Below are positions 25,609 to 34,321 of a stretch of DNA of 41,462 bases, one piece after another (position 1 is the first letter of the stretch; each line of letters begins with the position of its first letter). The DNA is from JACQFZ01 sp045810625. GTDB lineage: Bacteria > Pseudomonadota > Gammaproteobacteria > Acidiferrobacterales > Sulfurifustaceae. The notes under the pieces were generated by a model. It ran no database searches and was not told where the DNA came from. It saw only the letters and a list, made by a program, of their open reading frames with translations. The stretch spans positions 1-41,462 of the forward strand of contig JBJMVQ010000004.1 in NCBI GenBank assembly GCA_045810625.1, given 5' to 3'. The position numbers and the translations under genes are program-made.

Positions 25609-26756
25609 CCGGCGCGTCCTCCGTGCAGCGTCAAGCGGAAAAAGCCGCGTTCCGGATGCGCGGGATCGTTGTCGCACACTGCGATCTCGAGGCCCGTCAG
25701 CACGATGCGGCCGCCGACCGATTCGTCCGCGAACTGGCTGCCGAGGCGCTTGAAGCGATTGACGCAAACGTTCTCGACGCCGTCGAGCGCCATGAGCGTT
25801 TGGATGATGTTCGCGATGTGCAAATCCTCGCCGAAGCGCAACCGCCCCGGCCGGAAGAAACCGGTCGGTCCGCGCCCGAGCGCCTCTTCGAGCGCGCGGC
25901 GCACCTCGGACTGGAAATAGTTGTCGCGCACGCGGATCGAGAGGGCGAGCTCGATGCCGACGAGATCGGCGTCCTGGAGCTTAAGCTCCTGCCCGAGCAT
26001 GCGGTACGCCTCGAGATAGGCGTGCAGCAGGATGCGGAAGCTCGGGTTCGCCGGAAAGTCGGCGAGCGGCGGAAGCTCGCGGTCGCGATGGAACGCTTCG
26101 ACGTCGGCGCGCAGCCGCGCCGGATCGGGCGCGGCGGCGAACGCGTCGTCATCGAGCGCGCGGTCTTGCAACAGCGTGACCGCGACGTGGATGACCGGCC
26201 ACGAGCCGCCCCACGCGAGGGTCGCCTGCGCGCGGTTGACGAGCGGATGCGCTTCGAGCTGCGTCGCGTAATCCTCGAGGCTCACCATGCGCCGCTGCGC
26301 GTGAACCGAACGCGGGCCGGCGCTGCGCGCCGCTTCCATCCGGTCGGGCTCGCGCTCCCAAAGGCGTTTCAGCTCGTTCGCATCGGCGGCGCCTTCGGCC
26401 AGCACCGCGTCGTAGCCGATCAGCGCGAGGAGGCGGCGCACACTGTCCGGGCGGCGCGCGGTTTCGAGCACGCTCTCCGACGCGACGCGATCGAGCATGT
26501 CCGACAGCTGATCGAGCACGGCGGCGAACGCCTCGACCAGCACGACTTCGAGATCGGCGGGCGTCCAGCGCGTGCGCTCGGGGAAGCGCGCCGCGAGATC
26601 TTCCAGCATGAAGCGCCGGAAGCCCTCGAAGTCGCGCACCATCCAATCGAAGTCGTCGCCGATTTCCGGCAGCGGCTGCGGCAGCGCGACGTCGCGCCGC
26701 GCGCATTGGCGGCAACTGTCCTCGAAGCGAAGCTCCGGGCGCGGAAGCTCAGCCAC
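25605..26756 (-). CDS. Baseplate J-like wedge protein, small (Afp11-like)
   Basis: The 383-residue protein reads (M/V)AELPRPELRFEDSCRQCARR. The GTG at 26756 is preferred because GGAGG lies 5 bases before it; another in-frame GTG lies at 26768. Features include DDFDWMVRDFEGFRRFMLEDLAARFPERTRWTPADLEVVLVEAFAAVLDQLSD, which is the N-terminal signature of eCIS J-like proteins, and a C-terminal DLHIANIIQTLMALDGVENVCVNRF element. A CRQC pair is at the N-terminus. It overlaps gp25 upstream by 8 bases and its partner downstream by 4. Confidence 0.86.
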   Translation of the reverse strand: MAELPRPELRFEDSCRQCARRDVALPQPLPEIGDDFDWMVRDFEGFRRFMLEDLAARFPERTRWTPADLEVVLVEAFAAVLDQLSDMLDRVASESVLETARRPDSVRRLLALIGYDAVLAEGAADANELKRLWEREPDRMEAARSAGPRSVHAQRRMVSLEDYATQLEAHPLVNRAQATLAWGGSWPVIHVAVTLLQDRALDDDAFAAAPDPARLRADVEAFHRDRELPPLADFPANPSFRILLHAYLEAYRMLGQELKLQDADLVGIELALSIRVRDNYFQSEVRRALEEALGRGPTGFFRPGRLRFGEDLHIANIIQTLMALDGVENVCVNRFKRLGSQFADESVGGRIVLTGLEIAVCDNDPAHPERGFFRLTLHGGRAG

Positions 26757-27165
26757 TCGAGCCTCCACCGAACGTATGCGTCTCGTCTTGATTGATCGTC
26801 GCGAGCTTGTAGCTCACGGTGATTTCGAGCCGGCCGTCGGCGCCCAACGTCTCGGCCGCCGCATTCGAATTCGGGCCGACGCCGATTTCGAGCGTCTTCG
26901 GGTCGACCTCGCCGCGCAGCACGTCGGTGAGCGATGCGCTCAGGCGCTTCTGCACCATCTGGCGCAGCGCCTCGCTGTACGGCTCGAATACGAGCCGCTT
27001 CACGCCGGCGCCGAAGTCGTGGCGGAACACGCGTTCGCCCGGCGCGGTGAAGAGCGTTTGCTCGATCTGTCCGCGTACGTGCGCTTCGCGCCCTTCGGTG
27101 CGCGGTCCGGTAGAATCGACGCGGAACGGAAACGCCAAATAAGTTGTGTCGGCTAACCGTGGCAT
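26749..27165 (-). CDS. gp25-like baseplate wedge protein (Afp9-like)
   Basis: The 138-residue protein has the GPW/gp25 (lysozyme-like wedge) signature: REAHVRGQIEQTLFTAPGERVFRHDFGAGVKRLVFEPYSEAL, in which the EPR/FRxDFG core nucleates sheath assembly on the baseplate. The ATG at 27165 follows the gpV stop by 4 bases. It ends in a flexible GGGSSG tail that overlaps the next gene. Length is normal for the family. Confidence 0.92.
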   Translation of the reverse strand: MPRLADTTYLAFPFRVDSTGPRTEGREAHVRGQIEQTLFTAPGERVFRHDFGAGVKRLVFEPYSEALRQMVQKRLSASLTDVLRGEVDPKTLEIGVGPNSNAAAETLGADGRLEITVSYKLATINQDETHTFGGGSSG

Positions 27166-27169
27166 GGTT

Positions 27170-27982
27170 TCAGCTCGTCATCACTTTGGTCGACAGACTG
27201 CTCATCTCGCCTTGCGGGATCGGCGGCCCCGACGGCCCCATTGCGGTCGGATGCATGTGCGTCGCGAAGAGCGTGAGAAAGCTCGTGCCCTTGATCACCG
27301 GCTCGCCGCCCTGGCCGCCCAACATGACCTGTGTTCCGTCCACGACGATCTGCTGTCCTTTGACGTTGATGCCCGACGCGGTCATCTCGATCTTGTTGCC
27401 GTTGGCGTCTTCGATGGTCGTGCCGCTCGAGCTCATCGTGAGGGTGTTGCCGTTCGAGTCTTCGAGCACGATCTTCTCGTTCGCGGCATCGAGCGTGAGC
27501 TTCGCGCCTTTCGCGTCGGTGAGCGCGACGACGCCGTCCTTGTCGATCACGAGACTGGCGTCTTTCGGATGGCTCAACGTGATTTGCTCTTCGTCTTCTT
27601 TGTCGTCGAACTGCAGCTTGTGCCCCGCGGGCGTCATGAAGAGCCGCGTCGTCGGCGGGCTCACGCCCGCGTCCTGCGGCACGTCATCGCCGCTCTGCCA
27701 AAACGTGCCGACCCACACCGGCCGATGAATGTCGCCTTCCTCGAATTCGACCCACACTTGCGCGTCTTTCTCCGGCACCGCGAACCAGCCGTAAGCCGCG
27801 CCGCCGCCGAACGGCAGACATGGCAGCGCCCAGTCGCTCACTTCATCGCCGAGCACGGAAGGCACCTTCAGCTTCAGCCGCGCGCGCTTCTCCGGGTCGT
27901 CGTTGTCGGCGACGAAGCCGCGGTACTTGCCGTAACGGCGCTCGGCGACTTGCCGGGCCAGGCGGACAACTGTTTCTTCCAA
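27170..27982 (-). CDS. gpV-like spike protein (C-terminal part of Afp8 role)
   Basis: I choose a TTG start at 27982 (LEETVVRLARQVAERRYGKYRGFV), because GGAGGT lies 5 bases before it; the open frame continues upstream only into repeat DNA. The 270-residue product has an OB-fold (about 18-115; YGKYRGFVADNDDPEKRARLKLKVP, WVEFEEGDIHRPVWVGTFW) and then a gp5-type beta-helix needle (about 140-245) with repeats such as GNTLTMSSSGTTIED and GNKIEMTASGINVKG. The end HMHPTAMGPSGPP is typical of spike tips. Here hub and spike are separate genes rather than the fused Afp8 form. Confidence 0.88.
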   Translation of the reverse strand: MEETVVRLARQVAERRYGKYRGFVADNDDPEKRARLKLKVPSVLGDEVSDWALPCLPFGGGAAYGWFAVPEKDAQVWVEFEEGDIHRPVWVGTFWQSGDDVPQDAGVSPPTTRLFMTPAGHKLQFDDKEDEEQITLSHPKDASLVIDKDGVVALTDAKGAKLTLDAANEKIVLEDSNGNTLTMSSSGTTIEDANGNKIEMTASGINVKGQQIVVDGTQVMLGGQGGEPVIKGTSFLTLFATHMHPTAMGPSGPPIPQGEMSSLSTKVMTS

Positions 27983-28021
27983 GTCATACCTCCAGTGCGC
28001 GCAAAGCGCGCTTCGGCTCGC

Positions 28022-28193
28022 TCTGCTGCACAGGGACGTGCGAATGCCGCGAGAGCGCAGGATGCGCGGAGCGGCCCTCTCCCGCGCAGGCGGGAGAGGG
28101 AATGAGGGTGAGGGTGACAAAACTCCGGCAACGAGCGCTTTATTAAACCTTTCACCCTCACCCCAGCCCTCTCCCTAAAAGGGAGAGGGGGAT
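28022..28193. repeat. Composite hairpin repeat (several units)
   Basis: 28022-28118 carries, inverted, the same module seen at 1820-1912 (CAGGGACGTGCGAATG...GCGCAGGATGCGCGGAGC) followed by CCCTCTCCCGC/GCGGGAGAGGG and GAGGGTGAGGGTG. 28151-28192 is a CACCCTCACCCCAGCCCTCTCCC...GGGAGAGGGGG hairpin. It fills the gap between the gpD-like and gpV-like genes. Confidence 0.8.
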
Positions 28194-28224
28194 ACCGATT
28201 TTTCCATTTCGCGCTCCTCGCCCA

Positions 28225-29355
28225 TCACAGCACCGCGGACAACACGCTCGACAGCCCCGACACGCCTTCTTCGCCCGTGGCGTTGCGCAGCAACTTGAAG
28301 CCGAGGCGATACCCTTCGAGTGAAAATTGGTGCTGCACTTCGTCGACGTAATACGTGCCGCTGTACGTCGGACCCGCGCCGTCGACCGGCACGAGCTGAT
28401 GCGTGAGCAGCACCTGACCGTACAGCGCGCCGTCGAGCTCGCCTTCGGCGACGATCTTCCAGGCGTTCTCGTTTGCCTTCGCTTGCGCGCGCGACTGCAC
28501 TTCGGCGGCGGTCGCCCCGTTCGGCGCCTGCATGCGCCACACGAACGGCTGCAACCCGCGCGATTCGCTGTTGGCGGGAACGCTGCCGAGCAGCTTCAGG
28601 TTCGGCCGGTAGCGGCCTTCCTCGGTCTCGGTACCGGATTCGGCGGCGCGCGTCACCGCGACTTCGTCCGGCTTGTGACCATCGTATTGCGCCGCGAAGC
28701 GCAGGCAGTTGGTCGCGGGCCCGGCGTAAACGCGGATCGTCTCGACCGGCGTCTGATCGAGATCCGGCGGCTTGAAGTACACCGCCCCCTCGCGGACGTA
28801 GAATTCGTAGCCGTTCGCCTCGGCGCGGTCGCGCAGCAGCCGCACGTACGTGCCGTCGAGATTGAGGCTCGTGTTCGTCAGCCCGGTTTCGACTTGCGCA
28901 TCGAGATTGTGATCGCGCGCGACGCTCGACACGATGTCGCCGTCGCTCACCGGCGATTCGGCGGTGGAGAGGTTGCGCCGCACGTGCTCGCGATCGAGCA
29001 GCAGCGATTCGTCCTGGGCGTTCACCGTGACGCGCGCCGCGCTCATGTCTTCCGGATATTCGCAGCGCACTTCCTTGATGTAGCCGCGCATCACTTCCTC
29101 GTGCCGGTCGCCGAATACCGCTTCGATGAGGATGCGCTTCCACGCTTCGAACACGCCCGCGTCCTGCACGCTCCACTGACCGTCTTCGAGCCGGATCGAG
29201 TCGAACGTGAGCGTCGCCGTCGTCGCCGCGCGCCGGCTCATCGCGACCTGCACTTCGCGCAGAAACGGATAGAGCGTCGTGATCTCGGCATCGTCGACCT
29301 TGATCACGCACTCGACCGGCTGGCGCAGTCGCTCGGTGGCTCCGATCGTCGGCAT
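28225..29355 (-). CDS. gpD-like baseplate hub protein (late control D / N-terminal Afp8 role)
   Basis: The 376-residue protein starts at ATG 29355 with GAGG about 6 bases upstream. It matches the phage late-control gene D / T4 gp27 hub fold: NAQDESLLLDREHVRRNL, DIVSSVARDHNLDAQVE, LNLDGTYVRLLRDRAEANGYEFYVREGAVYFKPP and a C-terminal TYSGTYYVDEVQHQFSLEGYRLGFKLLRNA. The trimeric hub carries the gpV spike and sits at the end of the tube. It is 9 bp downstream of the tail-X gene and, after a repeat, upstream of the spike gene. Confidence 0.88.
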   Translation of the reverse strand: MPTIGATERLRQPVECVIKVDDAEITTLYPFLREVQVAMSRRAATTATLTFDSIRLEDGQWSVQDAGVFEAWKRILIEAVFGDRHEEVMRGYIKEVRCEYPEDMSAARVTVNAQDESLLLDREHVRRNLSTAESPVSDGDIVSSVARDHNLDAQVETGLTNTSLNLDGTYVRLLRDRAEANGYEFYVREGAVYFKPPDLDQTPVETIRVYAGPATNCLRFAAQYDGHKPDEVAVTRAAESGTETEEGRYRPNLKLLGSVPANSESRGLQPFVWRMQAPNGATAAEVQSRAQAKANENAWKIVAEGELDGALYGQVLLTHQLVPVDGAGPTYSGTYYVDEVQHQFSLEGYRLGFKLLRNATGEEGVSGLSSVLSAVL

Positions 29356-29364
29356 CGTTCGCCT

Positions 29365-29664
29365 CTATCGTGTCCCCGGCTCGACCGCGCGCGGAATCAG
29401 CAGCGGATCGGACGCGTCGCGGCGCGCGAGATCGCCGGCGTAGAGCACGTCCGGGTTGGCGTCGAGGATGCGCCACCACAACCGCTGCTCGTTGTAGTAA
29501 TGCGAGGCGAGCCAGTCGTGCCGCTCGCCCTCGCGCAGCGTGTGCTCGAGCACCGGCCGCGCCACGCCGATCGCGCGCGGACGGACACCGCGAAACGGGC
29601 GCGGGTCCGTCGGACTCGGCTGAAACGGCACCGCGTTTTCGTAGCGTGAGCCTTTGGTGATCAC
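29365..29664 (-). CDS. Tail protein X / LysM-like small baseplate protein
   Basis: This 99-residue protein starts at a GTG at 29664 with AGGAGG 5 bases before it. The C-terminal half, ERHDWLASHYYNEQRLWWRILDANPDVL, matches the compact LysM-like domain of phage tail protein X. In eCIS this gene normally precedes the hub and bridges tube and hub. It ends 9 bp before the gpD-like gene. The N-terminal Pro/Arg-rich segment (PFQPSPTDPRPFRGVRPR) is not part of the fold. Confidence 0.8.
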   Translation of the reverse strand: MITKGSRYENAVPFQPSPTDPRPFRGVRPRAIGVARPVLEHTLREGERHDWLASHYYNEQRLWWRILDANPDVLYAGDLARRDASDPLLIPRAVEPGTR

Positions 29665-29724
29665 CTCGTCCTCCTTTTACTGAGCCGACGACTAATGCGT
29701 CGCACTGATAATCTGATGTCGCAC

Positions 29725-29829
29725 TCGCCCCCTCCCATTCCCTCTGATCGCTCCCGACGTCCTGTCTTTCGCGATCTTCGTGCGTCCCTGCACGTCACCA
29801 CAGCGGCGGGAGGGTTAGGGCGGGAGTGC
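29725..29829. repeat. Composite hairpin repeat
   Basis: CGCCCCCTCCCATTCCCTCTGATCG...CGTCCCTGCACGTCACCACAG...GGGAGGGTTAGGGCGGGAG. The internal CTGATCGCTCCCG...TCCCTGCACGTCAC matches the one at 1837-1893. It lies in the 205-bp gap between the CIS_tube and tail-X genes. Confidence 0.78.
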
Positions 29830-29869
29830 AATCGGCCGCTTCGAAAGTTCAAGCTACGCATCAGCAAAC

Positions 29870-30550
29870 TCAGCCGAGCACCGAACCCACGACCGAACCG
29901 ATCGCGCCGAGCATCGACGCCGCCAGTGCGAATTGACGCTTGAGCTCGGCTTGATAGAACGGATTGTTGCTCTCGATGATCTGGAGCCCGAGCGTCGCTT
30001 CCGCGCGATACGGCAGCAGGCTCGGAAGATATTCCTTGGCTTCGACCTGCACCTGCGTCAGGAACACCGGCAGCACCTGCACGCCCCAAATGAAGAGCAG
30101 CACTGAAGCGTACTCGTGACGCGCGAACGCGCGCTCGTCGCCCTGCCCGAGCGCGGCGAGGGTACGCGCGCCGCCGGGCGTCTGGCTCTTCGGCTCGACC
30201 ATGCTGCGCAACGTATCGAGCTCGGGCTGTATGCCCATCGCCGTCGACACCGGATCGCCGGCGTTCATCCGGTCGGTGGCGTCGAGCAGAATTTTTACGC
30301 TGAAGCTCTCCGCGTTTACGGTGACGCCTTGCGAAGCGCGCGCCGTTTCGGTGGGATTCGAAAAGTCGTATCCGCCGCGGGTGCCGGGTGCGCCGCCCGT
30401 GCGCACGGTGACACTGCGCGTGCGCGTGATCGTCGTCGGGTTGAATTCGAAAAAGAGCATCAGCGGCAACGGCGTGTTCGCGTACTCGATCAATGCGCCG
30501 CGCGCGACCTTGAGCGGCGAGAAATTGCCGAAGCCGAGACCGGGAATCAT
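29870..30550 (-). CDS. CIS_tube protein (Afp7-like tube initiator / tail terminator adaptor)
   Basis: The 226-residue protein begins MIPGLGFGNFSPLKVARGAL. The features of the contractile injection system tube-protein domain (PF19266) are visible: PLPLMLFFEFNPTTITRTRSVTV, NAESFSVKILLDATDRMNAGDP, LDTLRSMVEPKSQ, and LLFIWGVQVLPVFLTQVQVEAKEYLPSLLPYRAEATLGLQII. In Afp-type particles this protein caps the hub and starts the tube. Its ATG overlaps the stop of the 77-residue gene (ATGA). The end is hydrophobic and glycine-rich (ASMLGAIGSVVGSVLG). Confidence 0.85.
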   Translation of the reverse strand: MIPGLGFGNFSPLKVARGALIEYANTPLPLMLFFEFNPTTITRTRSVTVRTGGAPGTRGGYDFSNPTETARASQGVTVNAESFSVKILLDATDRMNAGDPVSTAMGIQPELDTLRSMVEPKSQTPGGARTLAALGQGDERAFARHEYASVLLFIWGVQVLPVFLTQVQVEAKEYLPSLLPYRAEATLGLQIIESNNPFYQAELKRQFALAASMLGAIGSVVGSVLG

Positions 30551-30780
30551 GTTCCACTCTCCAGCTGCTGACGCAGCTGCTGCGTCACCGCGTCGGCGAT
30601 TTGTGCATCCGACGCGCCGGCGTCGACGCGAACCGGACCGACGGTCAATGTATCGAGCGCGCGCGTTGTGCTCGGGCGCAGGCCTGCGACGCCTTGCGCC
30701 ACGCCGCGCGCGATGTTCTCCGCGCGTCCGCGGTAACCCGCGGGCAGGCGCATTCGCACCCGGCCGATGTGCACGGTCAT
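30547..30780 (-). CDS. 77-residue protein of unknown function
   Basis: It starts MTVHIGRVRMRLPAGYRGRAEN and ends in a helix (QIADAVTQQLRQQLESG). It is coupled at both ends by ATGA overlaps, with the AAA+ gene upstream and the CIS_tube gene downstream, so it is surely translated. The VHIGRV start resembles PAVHIGSIEIIVEAP near the C-terminus of the 33151-34314 protein, which suggests that both contact the same partner. The 'RxLPxxYRxRAxxIARGVA' middle looks helical. No family was recognised. Confidence 0.72.
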   Translation of the reverse strand: MTVHIGRVRMRLPAGYRGRAENIARGVAQGVAGLRPSTTRALDTLTVGPVRVDAGASDAQIADAVTQQLRQQLESGT

Positions 30781-32093
30781 AGCATTTCCTCCGGCAAGTG
30801 ATCGGCGAGCATGCCGAGGCTCGAGCGCGGTACTTCGCGTCCGTCTTTGGCGAGCTCGCTCATGACCGCCGCGGCGATGTGCGCGAGCGTGATCGGCGTA
30901 TCGCGCGCGGCCGCGAGAAACGCCGCGTGGAGCGCGCTGTTTCGGATCTGGCCGCCGGTGAGCTCGAGCGCGGCACCGAGCTGAGCGGCGTCGACGTCGG
31001 GCGCAAGCGGCGCGTGCGGCGGAAATCCGCGGCGCCACAGCGCCGCGCGCGCCTCGCTGTCTGGCCGCGGAAACTCGATCACTGCCTGAAACCGGCGGGC
31101 GAACGCCGGATCGAGATGTTGGCGCAGATTCGTCGTCAACATGCACGGTCCGCGGTGACGTTCGATGCGCGCCAAGAGATGGCTCACTTCCATGTTCGCG
31201 TAACGATCGCGCGCTTCGCGCACGTCGCCGCGGCGTCCGAACAGACTGTCGGCTTCATCGAAAAGCAGCGCGATGTCTTGCCCGTGCGTGGCGTCGAACA
31301 GCGCGTTCAGATTCTTCTCGGTTTCGCCGATGTACTTGCTCACGAGCATGCCGAGATCGACGCGGTACAGTCGCAGCCCGAGCGTGCCGGCGATGACTTC
31401 GGCGGCGAGCGTCTTGCCGGTTCCCGAGGGGCCGGCGAACAACGCAACCGGACCGCCCGGCAGGCGTGCGCCCCATTCGGTTTCGACGCGGCGCCGGTGC
31501 GTGATCCAGTAGACGTATTCCTCGAGCGCGCGCCGGCAGCTGCGCGGCAACACCAGGTCGTCCCAAGTTGCGCGACATGGCACTTCGAGCGCCCCGGGCG
31601 GTGCGACGGCAGCAGCCGGCGCCCAACCGAGCAGCCGATGCTGCGCGCGCGCGCTCGGCTTCAGCGGCGCGAAGCTCCCGTCGGTGCCATGTTCGATGAG
31701 CCGTGCGCGCTTGAGCGGCGCGTTATCGTCGAGGCGCGTGGCGAGGGCGACCGCGTCCTTCGCTTCCATGAAAAACAGCTCGCGGATCAACGCCGGGGTC
31801 GGATACGCGCTCGTCAAACCGGGCTGCAGCTCTTGATACATCCAACCGAGACGCGGCTCGGCTTCGGGCGCGAGCGCGCACGCGAGGATGTCCTGGTCGA
31901 GCCACGAAAGGCCGCAATCCTGCGCGAGCTCGCTCCACGGCGCGGCGGCGCGCAACGCTTGCACCTGACTTTGCAGCTGCACCAACCGCTCCTTCGCGGC
32001 CGACGCGAGCGCTTCACCGCGGCGCGACTGCACCAGGCACGCGCCGAGCAGATCGATGCGCTCCCATTCGGCGCTGAGCGGCGCGACGCTCAC
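30777..32093 (-). CDS. AAA+ ATPase (Afp15/PVC15-like)
   Basis: The 438-residue protein has an N-terminal helical region (1-170) and an AAA+ core: Walker A GPSGTGKT (221-228), Walker B ALLFDEAD (275-282), sensor LTTNLRQHLDPAFARRF. The ATPase is a hallmark of eCIS clusters and is required for particle assembly. It is flanked by the Pvc16-type gene upstream (ATGA overlap) and the 77-residue gene downstream. Confidence 0.93.
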   Translation of the reverse strand: MSVAPLSAEWERIDLLGACLVQSRRGEALASAAKERLVQLQSQVQALRAAAPWSELAQDCGLSWLDQDILACALAPEAEPRLGWMYQELQPGLTSAYPTPALIRELFFMEAKDAVALATRLDDNAPLKRARLIEHGTDGSFAPLKPSARAQHRLLGWAPAAAVAPPGALEVPCRATWDDLVLPRSCRRALEEYVYWITHRRRVETEWGARLPGGPVALFAGPSGTGKTLAAEVIAGTLGLRLYRVDLGMLVSKYIGETEKNLNALFDATHGQDIALLFDEADSLFGRRGDVREARDRYANMEVSHLLARIERHRGPCMLTTNLRQHLDPAFARRFQAVIEFPRPDSEARAALWRRGFPPHAPLAPDVDAAQLGAALELTGGQIRNSALHAAFLAAARDTPITLAHIAAAVMSELAKDGREVPRSSLGMLADHLPEEML

Positions 32094-33151
32094 GGGCCGG
32101 CTCCGCTGTGCACCGAGATCAACAACGGGTTGCTGCGCAGCTTCACGACGACACCGTCTGGGCGCGTGTACGAACGCGATGCGTAAAGCGTCGCCTGGCC
32201 GCGCGCGCTCAACGGAAAGTCAACCGACTGTGCGAGGCTGCTTGGGGCAGGGACGGTCTGCAAAGGATTCACGCTGTCGGCGGCGAGCGTGACGCTCGGC
32301 GGCGTCGCCGGCGCGCTTTGCCAACTCGGATGGGTCGCGGCGGGATCCCACGTTTCCCACTCGAGCTGCACGGTATCCCCCGGCTTACCGAGCGGAATCA
32401 CGCCGAGCGTGGACGGCAGCGCGGCGGCCTCGAAGCTGAGCGAGTACTGCAACGTGCCGTTAGGGGCGAACCAGCAGATATGCGGCGTCCAATCCGGACG
32501 ACTGCTGTCGACGAAAACCGCGGGCACTTGCGGCGCGGCGGCACCGGCGGCAAAGCCCTCGACGGGAAGCGGCTGATAACCGATCCCGCTCTGGGCATCG
32601 ACGCCGATCGATCCGACCCGCGGCGCACGATCGACGAACTCCGCGAGCGGCAGCGGCACGAGCGCAAGCTCATAACCGACCGAGAGACGGTAGGGCGTGT
32701 CGCCCTGCGTCGACCAGATGTGATTGATGTCGTCGAGCGTGAGTGCGTGCAGCACGACTTGCAGCTGCGCCACGTCTTGCGCGGCGTCGTTCTGCAGCAT
32801 CAGTATTGGGCGCTCGTGCAAGCGCTTCATGACGCCGCCGACCAAACGCAAATCGTTCTCCCCGGCGCTGATCGTGGTCGTCCCGGAAGTCTCTTTGGTG
32901 CCGAGCGCGGTAATAAGACAATAAACGCGCAGGAAAAACGGGTCGTCCGCTTCGCCGTCGGCCGGTGCCGCGCCGTAGTCGATGCGATAAAGAAACAGAT
33001 TGAGAAACTGTTTGTTCGCCTCGCCCTCGACGTCTTTGACCGCCTGATTCGGATGTCCGATTAAAATCTGGCTCTCGGGCAAACCGACGGCGCCGGCAAG
33101 ATGGGTACGCAGGGCACGGGCGGCGACCGATAACGCGGAAGGAACAGCCAT
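32090..33151 (-). CDS. Pvc16 N-terminal domain protein (DUF4255; Afp16-like cap / terminator)
   Basis: The 353-residue protein carries the Pvc16_N (DUF4255) domain at about 5-200: SVAARALRTHLAGAVGLPESQILIGHPNQAV, NKQFLNLFLYRIDYGAAP, PFFLRVYCLITALG and RLVGGVMKRLHERPILM. In related particles this protein caps the distal end of tube and sheath. The C-terminal third (about 210-350) is a beta-rich extension. It overlaps the next gene by ATGA and the one before by one base (TGATG). Confidence 0.9.
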   Translation of the reverse strand: MAVPSALSVAARALRTHLAGAVGLPESQILIGHPNQAVKDVEGEANKQFLNLFLYRIDYGAAPADGEADDPFFLRVYCLITALGTKETSGTTTISAGENDLRLVGGVMKRLHERPILMLQNDAAQDVAQLQVVLHALTLDDINHIWSTQGDTPYRLSVGYELALVPLPLAEFVDRAPRVGSIGVDAQSGIGYQPLPVEGFAAGAAAPQVPAVFVDSSRPDWTPHICWFAPNGTLQYSLSFEAAALPSTLGVIPLGKPGDTVQLEWETWDPAATHPSWQSAPATPPSVTLAADSVNPLQTVPAPSSLAQSVDFPLSARGQATLYASRSYTRPDGVVVKLRSNPLLISVHSGAGP

Positions 33152-34314
33152 CAGAGCCCCCGCAAGTAGTGACGGCTCGAAAAATCGGCCATCGGCGCCG
33201 GTGCGGGAGCCGCCACGCGCGGCGCGGCGGGTGCTTCGACAATGATTTCAATGCTGCCGATGTGGACCGCGGGCTCGGGCGACGACGCGTCGGGGCTTCG
33301 TTCTGTCGCACCGGCGGAGTCCCTCCGCTCCGTTGGACGCCACGTCTCGGCGGGGACTTCAATGGCCAGCGGCGCCGATGCCTCCGTCGCGACGCGCTCA
33401 GACCTCGCCGAGACGTTGAACACCGAGGTGACGGTCGGTGCTTCATTGTCCGATCGAGAACCGGACATCACCGATTCTATCGATACGCTCGGTCCCGTCG
33501 GCTGCTCGTTCGGTAACGCCAGCGTCGCACCCGCACCGAGGGAGCGGACAATATGCACGAGGTGCGCGGGCACACCAGACGCACGGGATGTTGCGACGTG
33601 TTCACTACCGAGCAGTGTCGTATCGTCGCGCGACACTGTAACGGCGCTCGCGACGCCATCTTTTCCAATGATGCCAGGAGCGACAGCGGTTCTTGGCGCG
33701 CGGCTCGATGTCGGCGCTAATGCGCCGGCTGCCGAGCCGGACAGCGCGTCGCGGCGCACGGCGTCGAGGGCGCCCGTCGCCACGCTATCGGCGACGGAAG
33801 AGGGAGAAGGTTGGGCCGGACGAAGCAAAGGCGGATTCGGGTGGACGGCCTTACCCGTCCCTGACTCACTCGAATCCTTAGCATCGGTATCCGAAACATG
33901 CCGTTCATTAACTTGAGCCGATTCACCAGATTGAATACGAACGTCAGAACTTAGACGCACAACCTCCAGAGTATCGTTCTCTTGTCTTTTACTAGATTTG
34001 CTTCGTTGTTCGCTGTCTCCAGTTACTTCCCGAGGTTCAGTTACGGTTTGACGCGCGGTGGCTAAACCGACGTCGACAGGGGTTTGCGCTTGCGGCGCTG
34101 AATCCGGCCCTGCCTCCGGCCCAAAGCTATTAGACTCCATCGACCCGTCGGCTGCAAAAACTTTTGTGGACGACGCGCGAAGGGGCGCCGCCGAGCGACG
34201 GCTCAGAAAATGGCCGAGTGCATACGCGCCCGCACCCGATTGCACGGAGGCCGCCGGCGTATTCGCTGCGGCCGGAACCGCCACGAGACTGGCGATGCGT
34301 TGCAGGTAGCTCAT
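33151..34314 (-). CDS. Disordered Ser/Ala/Pro-rich protein with C-terminal VHIG motif
   Basis: The 387-residue protein has low complexity, no predicted domain and few hydrophobic stretches. It is rich in Ser, Ala, Glu, Arg and Pro. The N-terminus (MSYLQRIASLVAVPAAANTP) and the end (AVHIGSIEIIVEAPAAPRVA...MADFSSRHYLRGL) look ordered and may be docking points. It lies between the chaperone-like baseplate gene and the cap gene, with one-base overlap. Its function is unknown; a flexible connector is an inference. No other gene in the cluster looks like a tape measure, so that role cannot be excluded, though it lacks the expected long helices. Confidence 0.7.
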   Translation of the reverse strand: MSYLQRIASLVAVPAAANTPAASVQSGAGAYALGHFLSRRSAAPLRASSTKVFAADGSMESNSFGPEAGPDSAPQAQTPVDVGLATARQTVTEPREVTGDSEQRSKSSKRQENDTLEVVRLSSDVRIQSGESAQVNERHVSDTDAKDSSESGTGKAVHPNPPLLRPAQPSPSSVADSVATGALDAVRRDALSGSAAGALAPTSSRAPRTAVAPGIIGKDGVASAVTVSRDDTTLLGSEHVATSRASGVPAHLVHIVRSLGAGATLALPNEQPTGPSVSIESVMSGSRSDNEAPTVTSVFNVSARSERVATEASAPLAIEVPAETWRPTERRDSAGATERSPDASSPEPAVHIGSIEIIVEAPAAPRVAAPAPAPMADFSSRHYLRGL

Positions 34315-34321
34315 GTGCGGC

